The notes under the pieces are model-generated. The model ran no database searches and was not told where the DNA came from. It worked only from the letters and a program-made list of their open reading frames with translations. Of a DNA stretch of 64,000 nt, positions 22,861 to 35,356 are shown piece after piece (within the stretch, counting starts at the first letter, position 1; each line of letters opens with the position of its first letter). The stretch lies in NCBI GenBank assembly GCA_963573305.1, contig OY754337.1, forward strand, positions 78,071,094-78,135,093, in the 5' to 3' direction. The translations under genes were made by a program, and so were the position numbers. Source of the stretch: Pyrrhosoma nymphula. Taxonomy: Eukaryota > Arthropoda > Insecta > Odonata > Coenagrionidae.

Positions 22861-24289
22861 TGTTGGATTTAGTTATTCTATTATAATTCAATTGTATCAG
22901 GCATGATATTGTATCCGGTTGTAATTCGTTTTCTCTCTTACAGTGTGATCGATAAGCGTTCCGTGGTTCGGTACCTATGAAACCACGACTTTTGTTTTTT
23001 CATAATCACCCATTTCTTCGAAAAATTTAACAGTTATTTTTAATATTATTTACTGTGATTACCTAGCTGGTATATTCACGGTTTCATTTTTTCATCGCTC
23101 ATACTGACTTTTGCTGAGGGGTATTTTTTGTAATAACCTGGTGATTATATTAAAATACTGAAAACTTATATTGTTTACACTGCTAATTCCCTCTGGGATT
23201 GTTTTGCAGTCTTTCGTTACAGTTGTTTCGTTACAATTAATGCGTTTAGCCATTTGATTGTGAAAAATCAATAGTGAAAGTATTATTTTTTCAATATTTG
23301 TGCAATGCATTACTTTTTTAATGCAATTCATTTATAAACCCCTTCCTTGCATTTTACCACCACCGACCTTACTCCCCCCCTCATTTCTCCATGTTCCCAA
23401 CCCCCCCTTCTTTATTATACAAGGCTAGCAATAGCAATTTTTACCTTCTGTTTTGTCTTGTAAATGACGCTTTAGTCGTTGAAACCGGTCGACAGCAATA
23501 AAATAATTAGTGGAATTTGTACCGTGTTTTTGTGACAATGAATTCAATTAATTTTATTGGTCAGTTAATTTGCATGATTTTTTCACATTCTTCTAAGTTT
23601 GGCACAATTTAATTTTCCTGCCTGTGTTGTTATATGCTCTGGTTCCCACAATGTATTTATAATTATTATTATAAGTGTCCTAAAGGATTTTTTCCATTGG
23701 CAACACCTTCCTAGCTATAAAAATTATTAATTTTCGGTATCAAATCAAATCTTTTCATAACGGTCGCTCATCTTTTATAAGAATTTTATTCTAATGCCTA
23801 TTTGATAATTTCTATCTTCTTCTGTAATTTCGTAGTATTTCGTTTAGCATATAAGGACCTTAAGATGTATTTTGCTACAAAATTGTTAGCGCGTTATGCA
23901 TATAAATCTTATGTAGTTTCGTAAATAAAATTTCGTACGCATATGGGATTCTTTCACTTTAAAAAAGACTATTGCCTGTAGTATTTAACATATGTGACCA
24001 TAATATTATGCATTCAACCATCTAATTTGTATTCCCAAACCACGAATGTACAAAATTATGTATATTCGTCAGCTAACATTCGCATCTCACATCTGTTGCC
24101 TTGGAGCAGTGTATTCATGGCTACCGTTACCGTGGCTAAATAAATTAAATACATCATTAATGTGTTTTCCAGGTTTTTAATTTTGATCATGAATATGCAG
24201 AAGAGTCTTCGTTCAAGTATTATTAGGGTAAATTGGAAGTCGTGGAGGTAAATGACATGTCAATGCTGTACCTATTTAGGTACAGCAAT
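22861..24289. other. AT-rich intron stretch with a possible retroelement 3' tail
   Basis: Mostly AT-rich sequence without genes. At 23466-23510, GACGCTTTAGTCGTTGAAAC followed by CGGTCGACAGCAATAAAA resembles the 'CGAAACCGGTCG...AATAAA' 3' UTR of arthropod Penelope-like elements, but no coding part was seen beside it. Confidence 0.3.
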
Positions 24290-25960
24290 ATGGCCGGATG
24301 CGTAAAAATGCCCCGCCCCCCTGGCTTCACTTTTGGACGGTAGGTCTAGGGGACGCCCCCTCCGGTCAACTCAGTGGTCCCTGCCTTCTGCTCGTCGGTG
24401 GGGGGGACGATATCCTCTTCCCCGACCGATTGTTATCGATCAAGCCCCACGCGCGGTTTCCTGGAATGATACGTAGAAGAGGGGGGAGGGGGGGGGTCCC
24501 TTTCTGCTTTTCGTCGTGTGAGTCACGCACCGCCGCTGCCGCCACAATAGCAAAGGGCGCCCCTCGTACTCTCACCGCTCCAACTCCCTCCTCCTGTTGT
24601 CAGTCTGCTCGCCCGCCCCGAATAAGTCGCGTGCCTTTCGCGTGTGCCGTCTTGCGCGCCCTCCGCCCAGGGAGGTTATTCTACTACTTTCGAACCTACT
24701 ATCGTTTCCAGGACGAGACCTACGTCACAGTCGAGCGGAGTGTCTGAACCGTGCTATTTTGTAACTTTATGTAAATACGTTTTCCATTGTTTGGCCTAAT
24801 TTTTTATATCCTCTCCGTTAGCAACCGAACCTATTTGTCGATTTGAATCCGAAAAGTTACAGAATAGCCACCCCAGGAGCCATATCATATTCAAGAAGGG
24901 CTTATAGAATAGTCGATCAGCGAAAATGACGTCATTTTGATGTGTGCAGCCTCGAAAAAGTTCGTGTTGCATTAGAAAAGTTGAGCTTTGCCTATGGTGC
25001 GACGTCACAATCATCGATATCGTTGTCGGAGCTTGACAACTTGGATTATTTTCTGAATAAGGCCCGCGGCGCGGCGAGAGTGGCGGTAACTCCCCTCGCG
25101 CCCTTGATTGTGTCCTGTTTGTCTCGTCGTTATTCTTCGGCATATCTTCCCCCTCTGCACGATGTGGCTTCGGCGTGTGTCCCGTGTCTTGGGGGCTTTC
25201 CATACGCTTTAGTGCGCTGTTCGATTCGTAGCACGACAGCGAAGCTGCTTTCCATTCGTTTTCAGACAAATCGTGCTTAAAAACAGATTGGGAAGAGAGT
25301 TAATCTGTGCTGAAGAGTGTTTTAGATGAAAGGAACTGCGACAATCGCGTACGCGATTGTTTCGATGTGTTGAACATCCGTGAAAGTGTCGAACGTAGGC
25401 GATTGAATTTGTAAATAACTTTTTAGACTGTTCAAGCTTTCCTTTTTCAGCATTTATTGTAAAAGAATATGTAAAGTATTTCCACATTCGGCAGTAACTA
25501 TTGTGTGCCTGTAGAATTATGTCTACCTGCAGATTACCGATCGTTTCGGCCGTGCACATTGTTCCATTCATCGTCTGTCGTGTGCTCTGTAATGTTCCAA
25601 TTCGCGCTATCTTCAGCGCCTTCAATGGAAAGCTCCCTTAGTTTGTGGGTATGAGAAACGACTTGAGTGCCGTGCGCCATGTCGCTCGTCTGGAAGAGGA
25701 CCACCTCACACCGTGCCGCCGTGTTCCCGCCGCCTCGTGATGGCGTCGGAGTGAAGAAGACCTCTCGTCGCACGTGAGTCGTCAAAGTGGCGGGAAGAGG
25801 GTGCTTTGTGGCGGTCCAAGATGGCGGTCGTGCGCTCTATTCGAACATTGTCGTCGTATTGTCGAAGATTCGACCCGGCCGTGTGTTGGGCAAAAATAGA
25901 ATAAGGTTGGTTCGAAGTTTCCAGGCTCAATTGCGTGGAAATTCATTCTCATGGAATAAG
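24290..25960. promoter_or_regulatory. CpG-rich block, possible internal PHLDB promoter
   Basis: This block is much richer in G+C and CpG than its AT-rich surroundings. It contains GC-box-like GCCCCGCCCCC (24310), ATCGATAT (25014-25021, resembling the insect DRE core) and AAGATGGCGGTCG (25818), close to the YY1 site AAGATGGCGGC found near many animal transcription starts. A consensus donor CAC/GTGAGT at 25774 could end a non-coding first exon that splices to the coding exon at 27258. No convincing long ORF is present. Inferred only from composition and motifs; part of the block (25208-25290) is repeat family A. Confidence 0.35.
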
Positions 25961-26019
25961 AGTACTATGTACATCTCTACAAAATTATAACTGCTATGGT
26001 ACCTACTAGTTCTTCACTA

Positions 26020-26320
26020 CTAATTCTTCGGGGTATGGTGGCCATTAACTATGGTTTGCGTCATTAGGATAAGTAGGCAGGAGGGTGAGGGTGGAGGGAA
26101 ACCCAGCGTGGGCCTGCTTTTGACGAAAGGCACTAAAGGGTCCACAGTTAAACGTCCCATTGGATGGACAGAGTAGGTACTACATTTGGATGTGCTCTCC
26201 ACAGGACACCCAATTAGAGGTCAAGATTTCATTGTAAAATCTCCAACCCTGCTGGAATTCGAACCCATGCCCTCAGGATGGGAAGCCAGTGCTCTTAGCA
26301 GCCAGACTGACCTGATCCCC
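26020..26320 (-). mobile_element. tRNA-derived SINE
   Basis: On the minus strand the sequence starts near 26320 (GGGGATCAGGTCAGTC). It has an A-box-like TGGCTGCTAAGAG (26304-26292) and a B-box GGTTCGAATTC (26265-26255), spaced as in a tRNA gene. About 240 bp of non-tRNA body follows. The tRNA-like head plus an unrelated tail defines a SINE. Confidence 0.75.
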
Positions 26321-27257
26321 AATAGATAGAGAGTTGAGTTATACACCAATTAAGAGGAAAAACAGAAGACTCAAATGAGAGCTGTTTGGAAGAAAACCAG
26401 TTTTATTCCATGGGCATTGACATTGGAGGTCATCTCTTTATGCCTGTGTACTAAAACACCCCTATTTAAGGTCCTATTGAACTGGAGCTCTTCTGTGGGC
26501 ATAGGTGAACAATAGACTTGCATGATGAGGCTGACATTAAAATATTCTAGATACTACGAATGCATTTTCAAAGTAAGTCTTAAAAAATGTTTGAGTCTCA
26601 AGCATATTAAATGACACCTTTCCGTCCTCTGGTCTCCCAACTACCCAAGCCCCCTTGACTCTCTGGGTGAGGTCTTCCCAATCAAGTTACTGTTACAGTC
26701 CAACTACTTCATTGTTATGATAATGTCAGTCCTTTAGCTGGCGTAATTGGCATACCGCTTTTTCGTTAAACTTAAAACTTTCTAAAATATTTAAAAAGAT
26801 GCATGATAATTCATAAATAAAATTGTAAATTGGTAAAAATGAAAATGGCAGAAGAATGCATATATAATATAGGTTTTTTGTAATACCTTAAATCACATTT
26901 TATACGTTGCTGAACGATTCAATGAGAACATTACTTTGACTCCAATTGGCATAATACTATTTCTACCCAGCAACACGCCATATGGTGGCTCACTAACTAG
27001 CGTTTGAAGTCATGTGAAGCCACCCTATGGTGGTGCGTGGAAGTTGTCCCTCAGTCCTCCCCTTGTGGTAATTTTCATTTTATTATGTTCAATTACTAAT
27101 CCATTGAGTCTCTAAGTGCGGCCTATCCACCTTTTTTATGGTGCTCCGATTGGTTTTCTCCTCCTCTATTCCTTGCTACACTTCCTAGTTTCTGATCCTA
27201 TTTCATAAATATTCTGGTAAATTATGAGTGCATAATATAATTGTTACACTTTCACAG

Positions 27258-27461
27258 GTCCCCCAGGAGGCAGGAGGGATGAGGAAGGATGTGCAGCCAC
27301 AACAACAAGATCCGCTAATGCGGGGGGGAGATTCTGCAAGTTTGCGCATGGATGGGAGCATGGCATTGCGTCCCATCTCGGATGCCTCTTCGGAGGGAGA
27401 GGAGGGGGCAAGGGGAGTCCGGCGCCGTGCCGCATCCACGGGACGACTGACGAGCGTGCAG
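27258..27461 (+). CDS. PHLDB1/2: PHLDB/LL5 exon 4: Ser/Arg-rich linker
   Basis: Residues 254-321. Acceptor TTTCACAG/GTC and donor CAG/GTGCGT, phase 0 at both ends, matching exons 3 and 5. It carries acidic (SSEGEEGARG) and basic (RRRAASTGR, a plausible basophilic-kinase site) stretches. There is no domain. Support is splice signals, phase and GC-rich coding-like composition in an AT-rich intron. Confidence 0.7.
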
Positions 27462-30400
27462 GTGCGTTCTTTTGTGGCATTGGAGACAATTGGGGTGGAT
27501 GGAGACGGCAAGTCCCATGTGGTGGCTAAGGGGTCATTCAAGTATTACAGAAGACGTTTTGGGGTGGGAGGGGGGTTGAGTTTTTCTTGCGTTGCCTTAC
27601 GTAGGGGAGGGAGCAGGTCCAAGACAATCTTACATAAGGTTATAGTCACTTCGGAGATCGATCACATTATTCTTTATCGTCAGACAAAAAAAATTTCTTT
27701 GTTGGATTACCGTGGTGGCGGTACGCTTGAATTGACACTGAATTACAGATAAACGTATGATCATTTCTTTGCGATTGCATTTGCTGTGAATTGCAAAATC
27801 TCGAAAACTGATATCAATATGCGGCTAAAATGTCATATTTCTAAATTCATCTATTACGTGTTATGTAAAAAAAATAAAAGCACCTGAGGGGGTGAGTTGA
27901 ATTTTTGCACACTTGGAGAGGGAATCATGTAAGTATATCGTTATCTATGTGCATGGTTCTAAAAATATATGACACCTTACGTAAGATAGGGAGGGGATGG
28001 TTTCATGAAATCTTACCTTTTCTTTCATGGTGGAAAGGGAGGGATTGAAAAGCTGCCCAAATCGTCTTACTCGTAATACTTGAATGGCCCCTAATACATG
28101 AACGTGGGCAAGACTTGTCTGCCATATTGTTATTCCTTGTCAAGCCATGTAGTGCGTGGGGAAAAATTCATTCTATTAATATTAACATTGTTTCATGTGC
28201 CCACCAGCTTCAATGGTTTCGAATAAATTTAATGGTTGTTTTTTGTTTATTTCAAGGATAGGAAAACAAATATGTATATCAGATGCTTTAGCTTACTTAA
28301 CGTAGGTTTTTTTTAAATTTTATCTTGGTGTTTCAAAAGCAGAGCCACACACTCTTTGCTAACAAATTACTGCATTTCTGAAAAGTATCCACTCCCCTTG
28401 AGGCCACTCCATTATGTATTCTGTGAGCATTGATGGAGTCCTCCCTATATTGATGCTTTGATATGTGTTGTGGTTCCAATTATTTGTTCCCAGAAGAAGC
28501 TAAGGTGGTTAGAATTTGAATCAGACATCAAAGTTGGCAGGCAGTTAGTCCTAGGATATTGATTTGTGAATTCCTCTCCTTTTGGGGTCTTAAACCAAAT
28601 AGTATTAACAAAAAATGAGATTGAGTATTTTTACTGTCATCATAGAACATAGAATTGAGACATTTTAGAGATGGCATTGGTCTAGGGGTAGAGTGGTTGA
28701 CTAGTAAAGCACATTTCACACCACTCAATTTTCCTTGAACAAGAAACTTTGAACATGAAGCATTGAACATCAATGTGTATCAATTATTGGCTCAAATACA
28801 ACAGTTCACGGATACTCCATCTACGATAATTTTAAAGACTCGTACAGCCAAGGGAAAGTTGAACTGCTTCAGAAAGAACCAAAACAAGAAGCTAACAAAT
28901 GAGCAACATAATCCAGCTTTGGAAAGAAGGCTTCCACGAAGCGGCATCCATGGGACAGGCCATCTCTTCTATGTGAGTTCATCATGATTGACGACATGTT
29001 TCGCAAATATTCGTTTGTTTGCTTCTTCAGATCCACACGTTTGTCCCTCGGAAGACTGCGAACTAATCTGCCCCGCGGATGATGATCGAGTAGAGCCTCA
29101 AAATGTCAACCAAAATGCAGCCTTCACCCCGGTGGAAGACCCAAGAAGAGTGGCATAAGTGAGGCATAGGAAGAGCTAGGTGTGGGAATAAAAGTAGGAG
29201 GCCTGCTGATAAAGTTGGTTAAATTTGCGGACAACCAGTAGTTGCTTAGTAGATCATCTATGGGATTGCTAGCATTGGTAGATGCATTAGATAGAGTGTG
29301 GGAAATACAGAATGAAGATTATAAGCAAACAAAAGTGATGAGATATTCTTGAACAAAGAAAGTGCCATGTGACTAGGAGGGGACACATAGGAGCAAGTGA
29401 AGCAATTTCAATACTTGGGTAGAACGTTAGAAGAGAATGGACTCGGAAGTAAAGCCATTAAAAGGAGTGAAAGAAGCATTTAGCAGAAGAAGAGGGAGAA
29501 GATGAGGACGACCTTGGGTACAAAGAAGAGGATGTCAAAGAGTTTATCATGAAGTGTAACATTTTATGGGGCAGAAACATGGACCTTGAGAAAGGAAGAT
29601 GAAAATAGGCTGAAGGCGTTTGAGATGTAGGTGTGGAGGAGGATGAAGAACGGTGGACGGAAAGGAAGACAAATGAGGAAGTGCTAGGTATGGTTGGTGA
29701 AGAGAGAAAACTTCTGGATGAGATTGGGAAGAGGCAGAGTAGGTGTTTGGAAGAGGTGATGAGGGGCAATGGGCCACTGAAGGCTATGATAGATGGAAGG
29801 ATGCTTGGTAAGTAGGGAAGAAAGAGAATAGGTTTTATGGATGGGATGAAGGCAGGTAGGACGTATACTGAGGTGAAGAAAGAAACAATGTTTGTATGTG
29901 GAGGCAATGGCCTTTAAAAATCCCGATGATTTTTACTATTTTCCATTCAAATCTACCTTAACTGGTATATTACCCTAATAATAATAATAAATATGAACAA
30001 TTTTTTAATATCGTTGTTGCATTCACTATGATTTCAAAAAACAGGCCCCACGCACTGATGTCTTCTGAACAATAATACATAAATTCATATCCAGGAGACA
30101 GATGACAATGAATGACTGTGCAACTAGCAGATATATTATGATCAACGAGATGGCTTGTGATTATGTTTTGAATGTAATTCTAGACTGTGCCAGAACAAGT
30201 TTTTTTACAAGTGAGAGGAAAATATTATTTGGCCACCCCTAACAAAGAGTTTATTTACCAACCAATTTAGGGGTGATTCCCATCAAATGAACTGCGCTGA
30301 GACTTCTATGTCATCCACCTCCCCTCGCTGGCTGTTTTGGGGAGTGGAATTGGGGAGGGAGGGAAGGATTTTGATTGGGCGAAGGAGCTGTGGACGAAGG

Positions 30401-30695
30401 GATGACGTAAGAAGTCTCAGCACGGCCATTCCAGCGAAAGGGTTATGAACATAGTTTTTCGTCTCTTATAACTCGAGAACTAGGTGACGGATCAAAAAAC
30501 TGAAAAATACGGGTCTTTTTACTTTACAAACTCTATCAGATTCGACAATAAATAAAAATTGGTTAACTGACTGACTAAAAATTGATTGAAATCTCTTCTG
30601 CAATCTATTCCCTTTGTATGGTGCTTGTGATCATTTCTACCTTGTTACGTTGGCTTAAGCAAAATGTTTTATGTCTCGTTCCTCCTCTCATCGAG
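27462..30695 (+). other. PHLDB intron (3.2 kb)
   Basis: GT-AG intron holding a decayed RTE copy (29150-29990). At 28672-28710 a short A-box-like stretch (TGGTCTAGGGGTAGAGTGG) may be a truncated SINE. The rest is AT-rich with no recognised feature. Confidence 0.65.
29150..29990 (+). pseudogene. RTE retrotransposon fragment, dead (copy 2)
   Basis: Plus-strand remnant of the C-terminal third of the same kind of protein as the ORF at 18259-21243. Recognisable pieces: GIKVGG, LIKLVKFADNQ (the second catalytic Asp of FADD is Asn), KEAFSRRR, RLKAFEM, VWRRM and TNEEVLGMVGEERKLLDE. Several frameshifts and stops separate them. The 3' tail after GATGATTTTTACTATTTTCC ends in (AAT)n at 29976-29990, which fits an RTE terminus. 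Confidence 0.85.
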
Positions 30696-31049
30696 CAGCA
30701 CCAGCGCCCCCTGACACGTTACCTCCCGATTCGAGGGCAACAGCTGGACCTCCGAGCTCACATGGAGTGGGCCGGGCACCAGCCTGACCTCTGCCCACAC
30801 GTGCAGTTGAGCGCATCGGTGTGCCGAGGGCACCTGCTCAAAGCGCCTGCTTCGCTCTCGGCCTCGGTCGTCCGGCGTGCTTCGTCCTCGTCCTCATTTG
30901 GCGGAGGCGCTAGGGGCAGCACTCTGCTCTCGGGTCTGAGGGGTGGGGGGTGGGCAAGGCGGTGGTTTGTCTTTGACCGCTCGGCTCGCTGCTTCTCTTA
31001 TTACACGGACTCGTCGGAGAAGAAGTCACGGTGCGTTGTGGATTTTGAG
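30696..31049 (+). CDS. PHLDB1/2: PHLDB/LL5 exon 5: first half of C-terminal PH domain
   Basis: Residues 322-439. It starts with the diagnostic LL5 motif RPLTRYLPIR (325-334), then DLRAHMEWAGH, and the PH domain from about residue 364 (CRGHLLK). Strands 2 and 3 read RRWFVFDRSARCFSYYTD, as in vertebrate PHLDB. Between CRGHLLK and the conserved WxRRW there are 36 residues, against about 7 in vertebrate PHLDB2, giving a Ser/Gly-rich insertion in the beta1-beta2 loop. The acceptor can be after TCATCGAG (30695) or 3 or 9 bases later, all in phase. The donor is GAG/GTGAGT. Confidence 0.92.
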
Positions 31050-33414
31050 GTGAGTGTGCCATTTGTGCTTTAAGGTAGAACCTGTGCTATTGCCATGAGG
31101 TAAGTACATAATAGTGGCTGGAACTGGATTATATGTATCAAAATGATGATTTTATCGGTTATAACTTATACTCTGTGATTCAACTTGGTATCACGGTGTG
31201 AGAGTTACCTTCAATGTGAATTAATTTTGTGTTATGAAGATGACTGATGCTGAACAAGGATTCTAGAAAACTATTTTCTGGAGACTGCATTTCTATGTCA
31301 TCCTCATCATTGCTTCCTGGCTCAAGATTTCACTGTCAGCCCTTACTACCTATTCACCCATTCTACACAAATCTTTTTTGAGGAAATTTGGTGGTCTGTT
31401 TAAACTTTGCCATCCTCCTTTTAGAACATTTGAATTAATCTGTTGTTTCAGACTTTCAATTATCTTTGCTTCTACATCCAGTAATCGCTCACTCCTCTGG
31501 ACCTTTTTTCTTGGCATTCACAAAAAAGCTTGAACCGATATTCCTCAAAATCTTTGAGCTAGGCACATCTCAACCTCAATTGGCTTGGTAGAACCAGCAG
31601 ATTCTTTCATTTTCTATTACAATGTTGGCTATTGTTGATGGTGCAATGCAATGTTTTTTTTGCAATACCGTAGACTTGTGGTTATCCAGGATAAGGGAGA
31701 AATAATTTTCCTGGATAATCAGGAAATCCTGGTTAATTCACTTTACCCTCGAAAAATGTATCAGGCATTGCATGTTGTATTATGGCAATTTTTTTTTTCA
31801 TTTTAAGGCCTGTTGAAAGTAATTTTTTCATTATAATTCAAGTATAAGCACCATCCGTCAACCCAGCTTACATGATAGCGCAGTGTAACCCGGCGGGGAA
31901 CATTCTAGCGGAGGAATTTTTGGAGAAGACTGTTCATTAAAAATCAGGCACCAAATAATTTACAAAAAGGAATTTCCCCGTGGTGCCTCTACTCCAGGAA
32001 AAGGAGATTCCTTTCTATATGGCATAGGGGATTATTGAGTTTGAACTTACCACCTAACCGACCAGCTTTTGATCCCAATTATGTACAATATGTATGACTT
32101 CATAAAATTCCTCAAAATTGACGAGATTGAGGCATATGTAGTTATTTACCAAACACCATTCATGTTTAAGCCTATTAGACATTCCAAGGATGCTGCTATG
32201 TTTTTATTGCTTAATACATGATTTAGCTCTTCCAAAACTCCCTCATGTCACCATCCCCATCCCATCTCTGGCAGCAATGGAAAAAGTAAATGTCTTGCAT
32301 AACTAATACGCTTTGAAGGGTGCAATGAGGCCCTGATCCATGGGTTGTAGAAGTACCAGTAGCGAATATATGGGGGGGGGGCCCAAGTCCCCCCTGAAAT
32401 AATTATATCCCCGCATGGCCGTGGCGGGAGGCACTTGGCAAATGCGTGAATACCTAAACTACAGCCAGTCGCCACTAGCTAGCCGGTCTTGCCCCCCCCC
32501 CCCCCCCCCCAGTTATAACCTATATTCACCACTGAGAAGTGCCGTTGTATTTGGGACAGAAAAACAACCTAGGCTGTCATTTAAATCATCCATGTGTGGA
32601 GGGTGGCCGGGTGCTTCATCGAAATTTCAAATCTAATTTTTTTCTTCACACCTTGAAACCGAGCATCATTAATAAAGGGTGACTGGCTGCACTTGGCACC
32701 CCTAACATTGAGAGTCCTGTTTCTAACGTTACTAGCTGCATCGCCCTTACACTTCACATTCGATGCATTTTTTCTACTGAAAGCCTACCTGCAGCATCGG
32801 TCATTGCAGCGAGCCTTATAAAAGTGTTGATACTATTTTTTTCACATCCTTCGAAAGGTATGCCATTGATATTAGCATTTTATTTATGTTTGAACAATTT
32901 TTGCAATAATTCTTTTTTTCATTTTCCACCAACATATAAAATCAATTAATCTGGTGTTTTTTTTTATTTAAAAAAAAATCAGCTAAAATGTACGGAGGAA
33001 TATTCATTGTTTTCATGAATACTTTCTGTCAGAAGAATACTTTTGACTAGAAAAATAGCAGGAAAAAGAAATCTCGTAATTACAGAGAAAAGATTTATGA
33101 TAATCACGAGTGTGTATTTTTTTACTATATATTTTTTTGCTAAAAGCATGCTCTCCCTGAGGATTTGTTCAGTGGTTTAATTTAGGTTAATTCGTATGTG
33201 CAGCAATAAGCAACCTTTAGTTGAAAAAAGGGCCTTTTGTGTGTCCCTCACCAAGACTTTGGTATGCTAACGGCTCCCCGACATTAATTTCTACAGGTCA
33301 GTTTTCTTGTCTGCAACCTTTGATCTCGGCCAGTCTTTTCAAAAATTTCTGCCAATTCCTTCGCATGCATTCCTTGAACATAGGCAACAACGTCTTGCAT
33401 GTTAGGTAAGCTCT

Positions 33415-33950
33415 TAGGGGTCGTGCAAAAACTACATTACCAACTTAGGGGGGGGGGGTCACCATTTAACTCAATGTAACTGAACTATTGCCTCTACAAT
33501 GTTGCAAGTCTTCATACCATCAAATTGCTTTCATTTTAACCTTCCAGCGGGTTAAATAGTAACCTCGTGACAACATGTTTCAAGGCAGCAGTTAGAAATG
33601 TGGGGAAGGGAGTGAAGAAAGTAGATGAGCCACAGCACCTTGCACCGTGATTCATGGTTGATTTTTAGAATTAATAAATGAATGCATATTACTTGTTGCA
33701 ATTGAGATTAAATAGTTCTATTTTATCCAGTTCGGCTAGGTACTTTATTTGTCTTATTTCAACCAATCCCTAAAAATAAAATCACTCAACAATTGATAAA
33801 ATATTTTTGAATAAAAGTTTCATTTGAAGAGACAACATTACATGTCCGGGGGGGGGGGGGGGGGGGGGGGAATACTACGGTTGTCAACGAAGGGGTGGAG
33901 GGGGTAAAAAAATCACCGAAAATGGTCACGTGGTTTATGCATGACCCCTA
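33415..33950. mobile_element. MITE, TIR TAGGGGTCGTGCAAAAAC
   Basis: The left end TAGGGGTCGTGCAAAAAC is inverted at the right end (GTTTATGCATGACCCCTA, two mismatches). The 536-bp interior has G11 at 33448-33458 and G23 at 33848-33870, and no ORF. No clear target duplication. Confidence 0.7.
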
Positions 33951-34127
33951 GGGGTCCCCTAAGCTTACGTTAGTCGATGTTTCTACGTTATTTAGTCGAT
34001 TAGTTATAGTCGATTTTTATTCGTTATTATGGACCATTAGCCTTGCAATTTCAGAGTGGTTTTCTCTTATGATGTTCGAAATGAGCCACCTCGTACTTCT
34101 GGCAACTGAAATTTCACCAAAAAAGTG

Positions 34128-34187
34128 GAGGCCAAGCCAGCAGTTCACATATGTTTAAAAACATATGTGAACTGCTGGCTTGGCCTC
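34128..34187. repeat. Perfect 60-bp palindrome
   Basis: GAGGCCAAGCCAGCAGTTCA continuing to CATATGTTT (34128-34156), then AA, then the exact reverse complement (34159-34187). The arms are 29 bp with no mismatch. Confidence 0.95.
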
Positions 34188-35356
34188 AATTGAACTACAA
34201 CTAAATAACTAATTTGTCATGCATCAGCTATAAAGTACAGTCTGTGTTAAATAATTAAAGACAAAACTGGAAGTTTTGTGCTAAGTTCGTATGTTATCCC
34301 ACACAATCCCATTTCCAATAACTACCCAATATCGTGTTTTACTACAGTGACTTTATTGTAATGCAGAAATGTAAAATTATTTTCTAAGATCTGTGAACTC
34401 TGGAGGTTTAAATTTTTTTTCAAGAACATGCAGGAATCACAGCAACAATTAAGGTTCCAATTACCATTACGTAATTCCAAAGGATATGAACTAACGAACC
34501 AATTGTTTCAACGCTGATGCACTCTATAACCAGATGTAATTGGTAGAAGTCATGTGTAATTTTTTTGAAGTCCTAATAGGATACTCAAATTATAAAGTCA
34601 GGCAGAATTTCTCATTCCTTTGCGCGGGTAGTCATCAGCAGGAGAAAATAATTCTGTCTGCAGGAACTTCTTTAGTTTTTGCTTAAATACTTGATAACTT
34701 CCACTGTTTTTTCATTGAATTAGGATTAAGGTGGTTCGACCGTGAAATGACTTAAATGTCATTTTATTCATATTCTGTCTACTTCTAGAAAAAGTTGCCC
34801 TCTATCTGATATGAACAACAAAATAATTCCTTTCCATGCTATTTTATTCTATAATTTCACTTGAAATTACATGGTGTTCAATGGGGGATGAGAGAAACAT
34901 GGGGAAAAATAGTATTTTCCATAAAATATAAATGCTATTTTTGCGGAAAACTATTTATAAGAAGGAAATAATCCAGAGAAATTGAATAATAATAAAATAT
35001 AGGCATCTTACCACCTTATTTTTTTAGTTATTAGGGAATTACTGCCGTAATTGAAGTAAAAATGCAGTCATTCGTAGGACATGGTACTGCAGTCGGCTCT
35101 TATGGCTTGAAAAAAGAGCTAATTTAAAATACATTCGTGGAATAGTCTGCATATTTTGCACCTTACTTTTGGGTTTCAAAAGGTAATGCATTTCATCAGC
35201 GAAAGCAGGATTTTTTTGGATAAAATATAAAAAATGTGGAATTTAGTATTTGTTTTGACTCACACAGTCACGGCGGAACCTCCTTAATGGGAAGTGGCTC
35301 CACCAGTGTGACCTCTCTGCGTTCTCACTCCTTAAACTCTCTGATTCCTCCTGCAG

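Larger units (their letters stand above)
5928..27257 (+). other. Large PHLDB intron (21.3 kb), repeat-filled
   Basis: Intron between exons 3 and 4. Named elements inside are listed separately: hAT-like MITE 6007-6578, Penelope-like 6890-7808, tandem array 7809-8560, PIF/Harbinger-like 14897-16496, hAT 17296-18102, RTE 18259-21243, tandem repeats 21868-22860, CpG-rich block 24290-25960 and SINE 26020-26320. I see no gene in the rest: 6579-6890 and 8801-10907 (AT-rich; 9042-9166 has a short open coiled-coil-like run LELRTRRDLEIANEEADIL that may be a transposon remnant), 11030-13040, 16497-17295, 21244-21867 and 26330-27257. Confidence 0.7.
31050..35356 (+). other. PHLDB last intron (4.3 kb)
   Basis: Contains the MITE at 33415-33950, the 60-bp palindrome at 34128-34187 and long homopolymers (C19 at 32492, G23 at 33848). 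At 31668 CCGTAGACTTGTGGTTATCC next to TA resembles a decayed pogo-type terminus. No gene seen in the remainder. Confidence 0.65.

Noticed and set aside
24298..24747. 149-codon plus ORF in the CpG-rich block
   Set aside because: Composition follows the GC-rich background, there is no recognisable domain, and the opposite strand and other frames are similarly open.
24796..25269. 157-codon minus ORF
   Set aside because: No similarity recognised; overlaps repeat family A and mixes unrelated compositions.
26967..27042. Inverted words CGCCATATGGTGGC / GCCACCCTATGGTGG
   Set aside because: Short and imperfect, no further arm extension; may be chance.
28672..28710. tRNA-like stretch TGGTCTAGGGGTAGAGTGG
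   Set aside because: Only an A-box-like word; no B-box or cloverleaf, so not called a tRNA; at most a truncated SINE.
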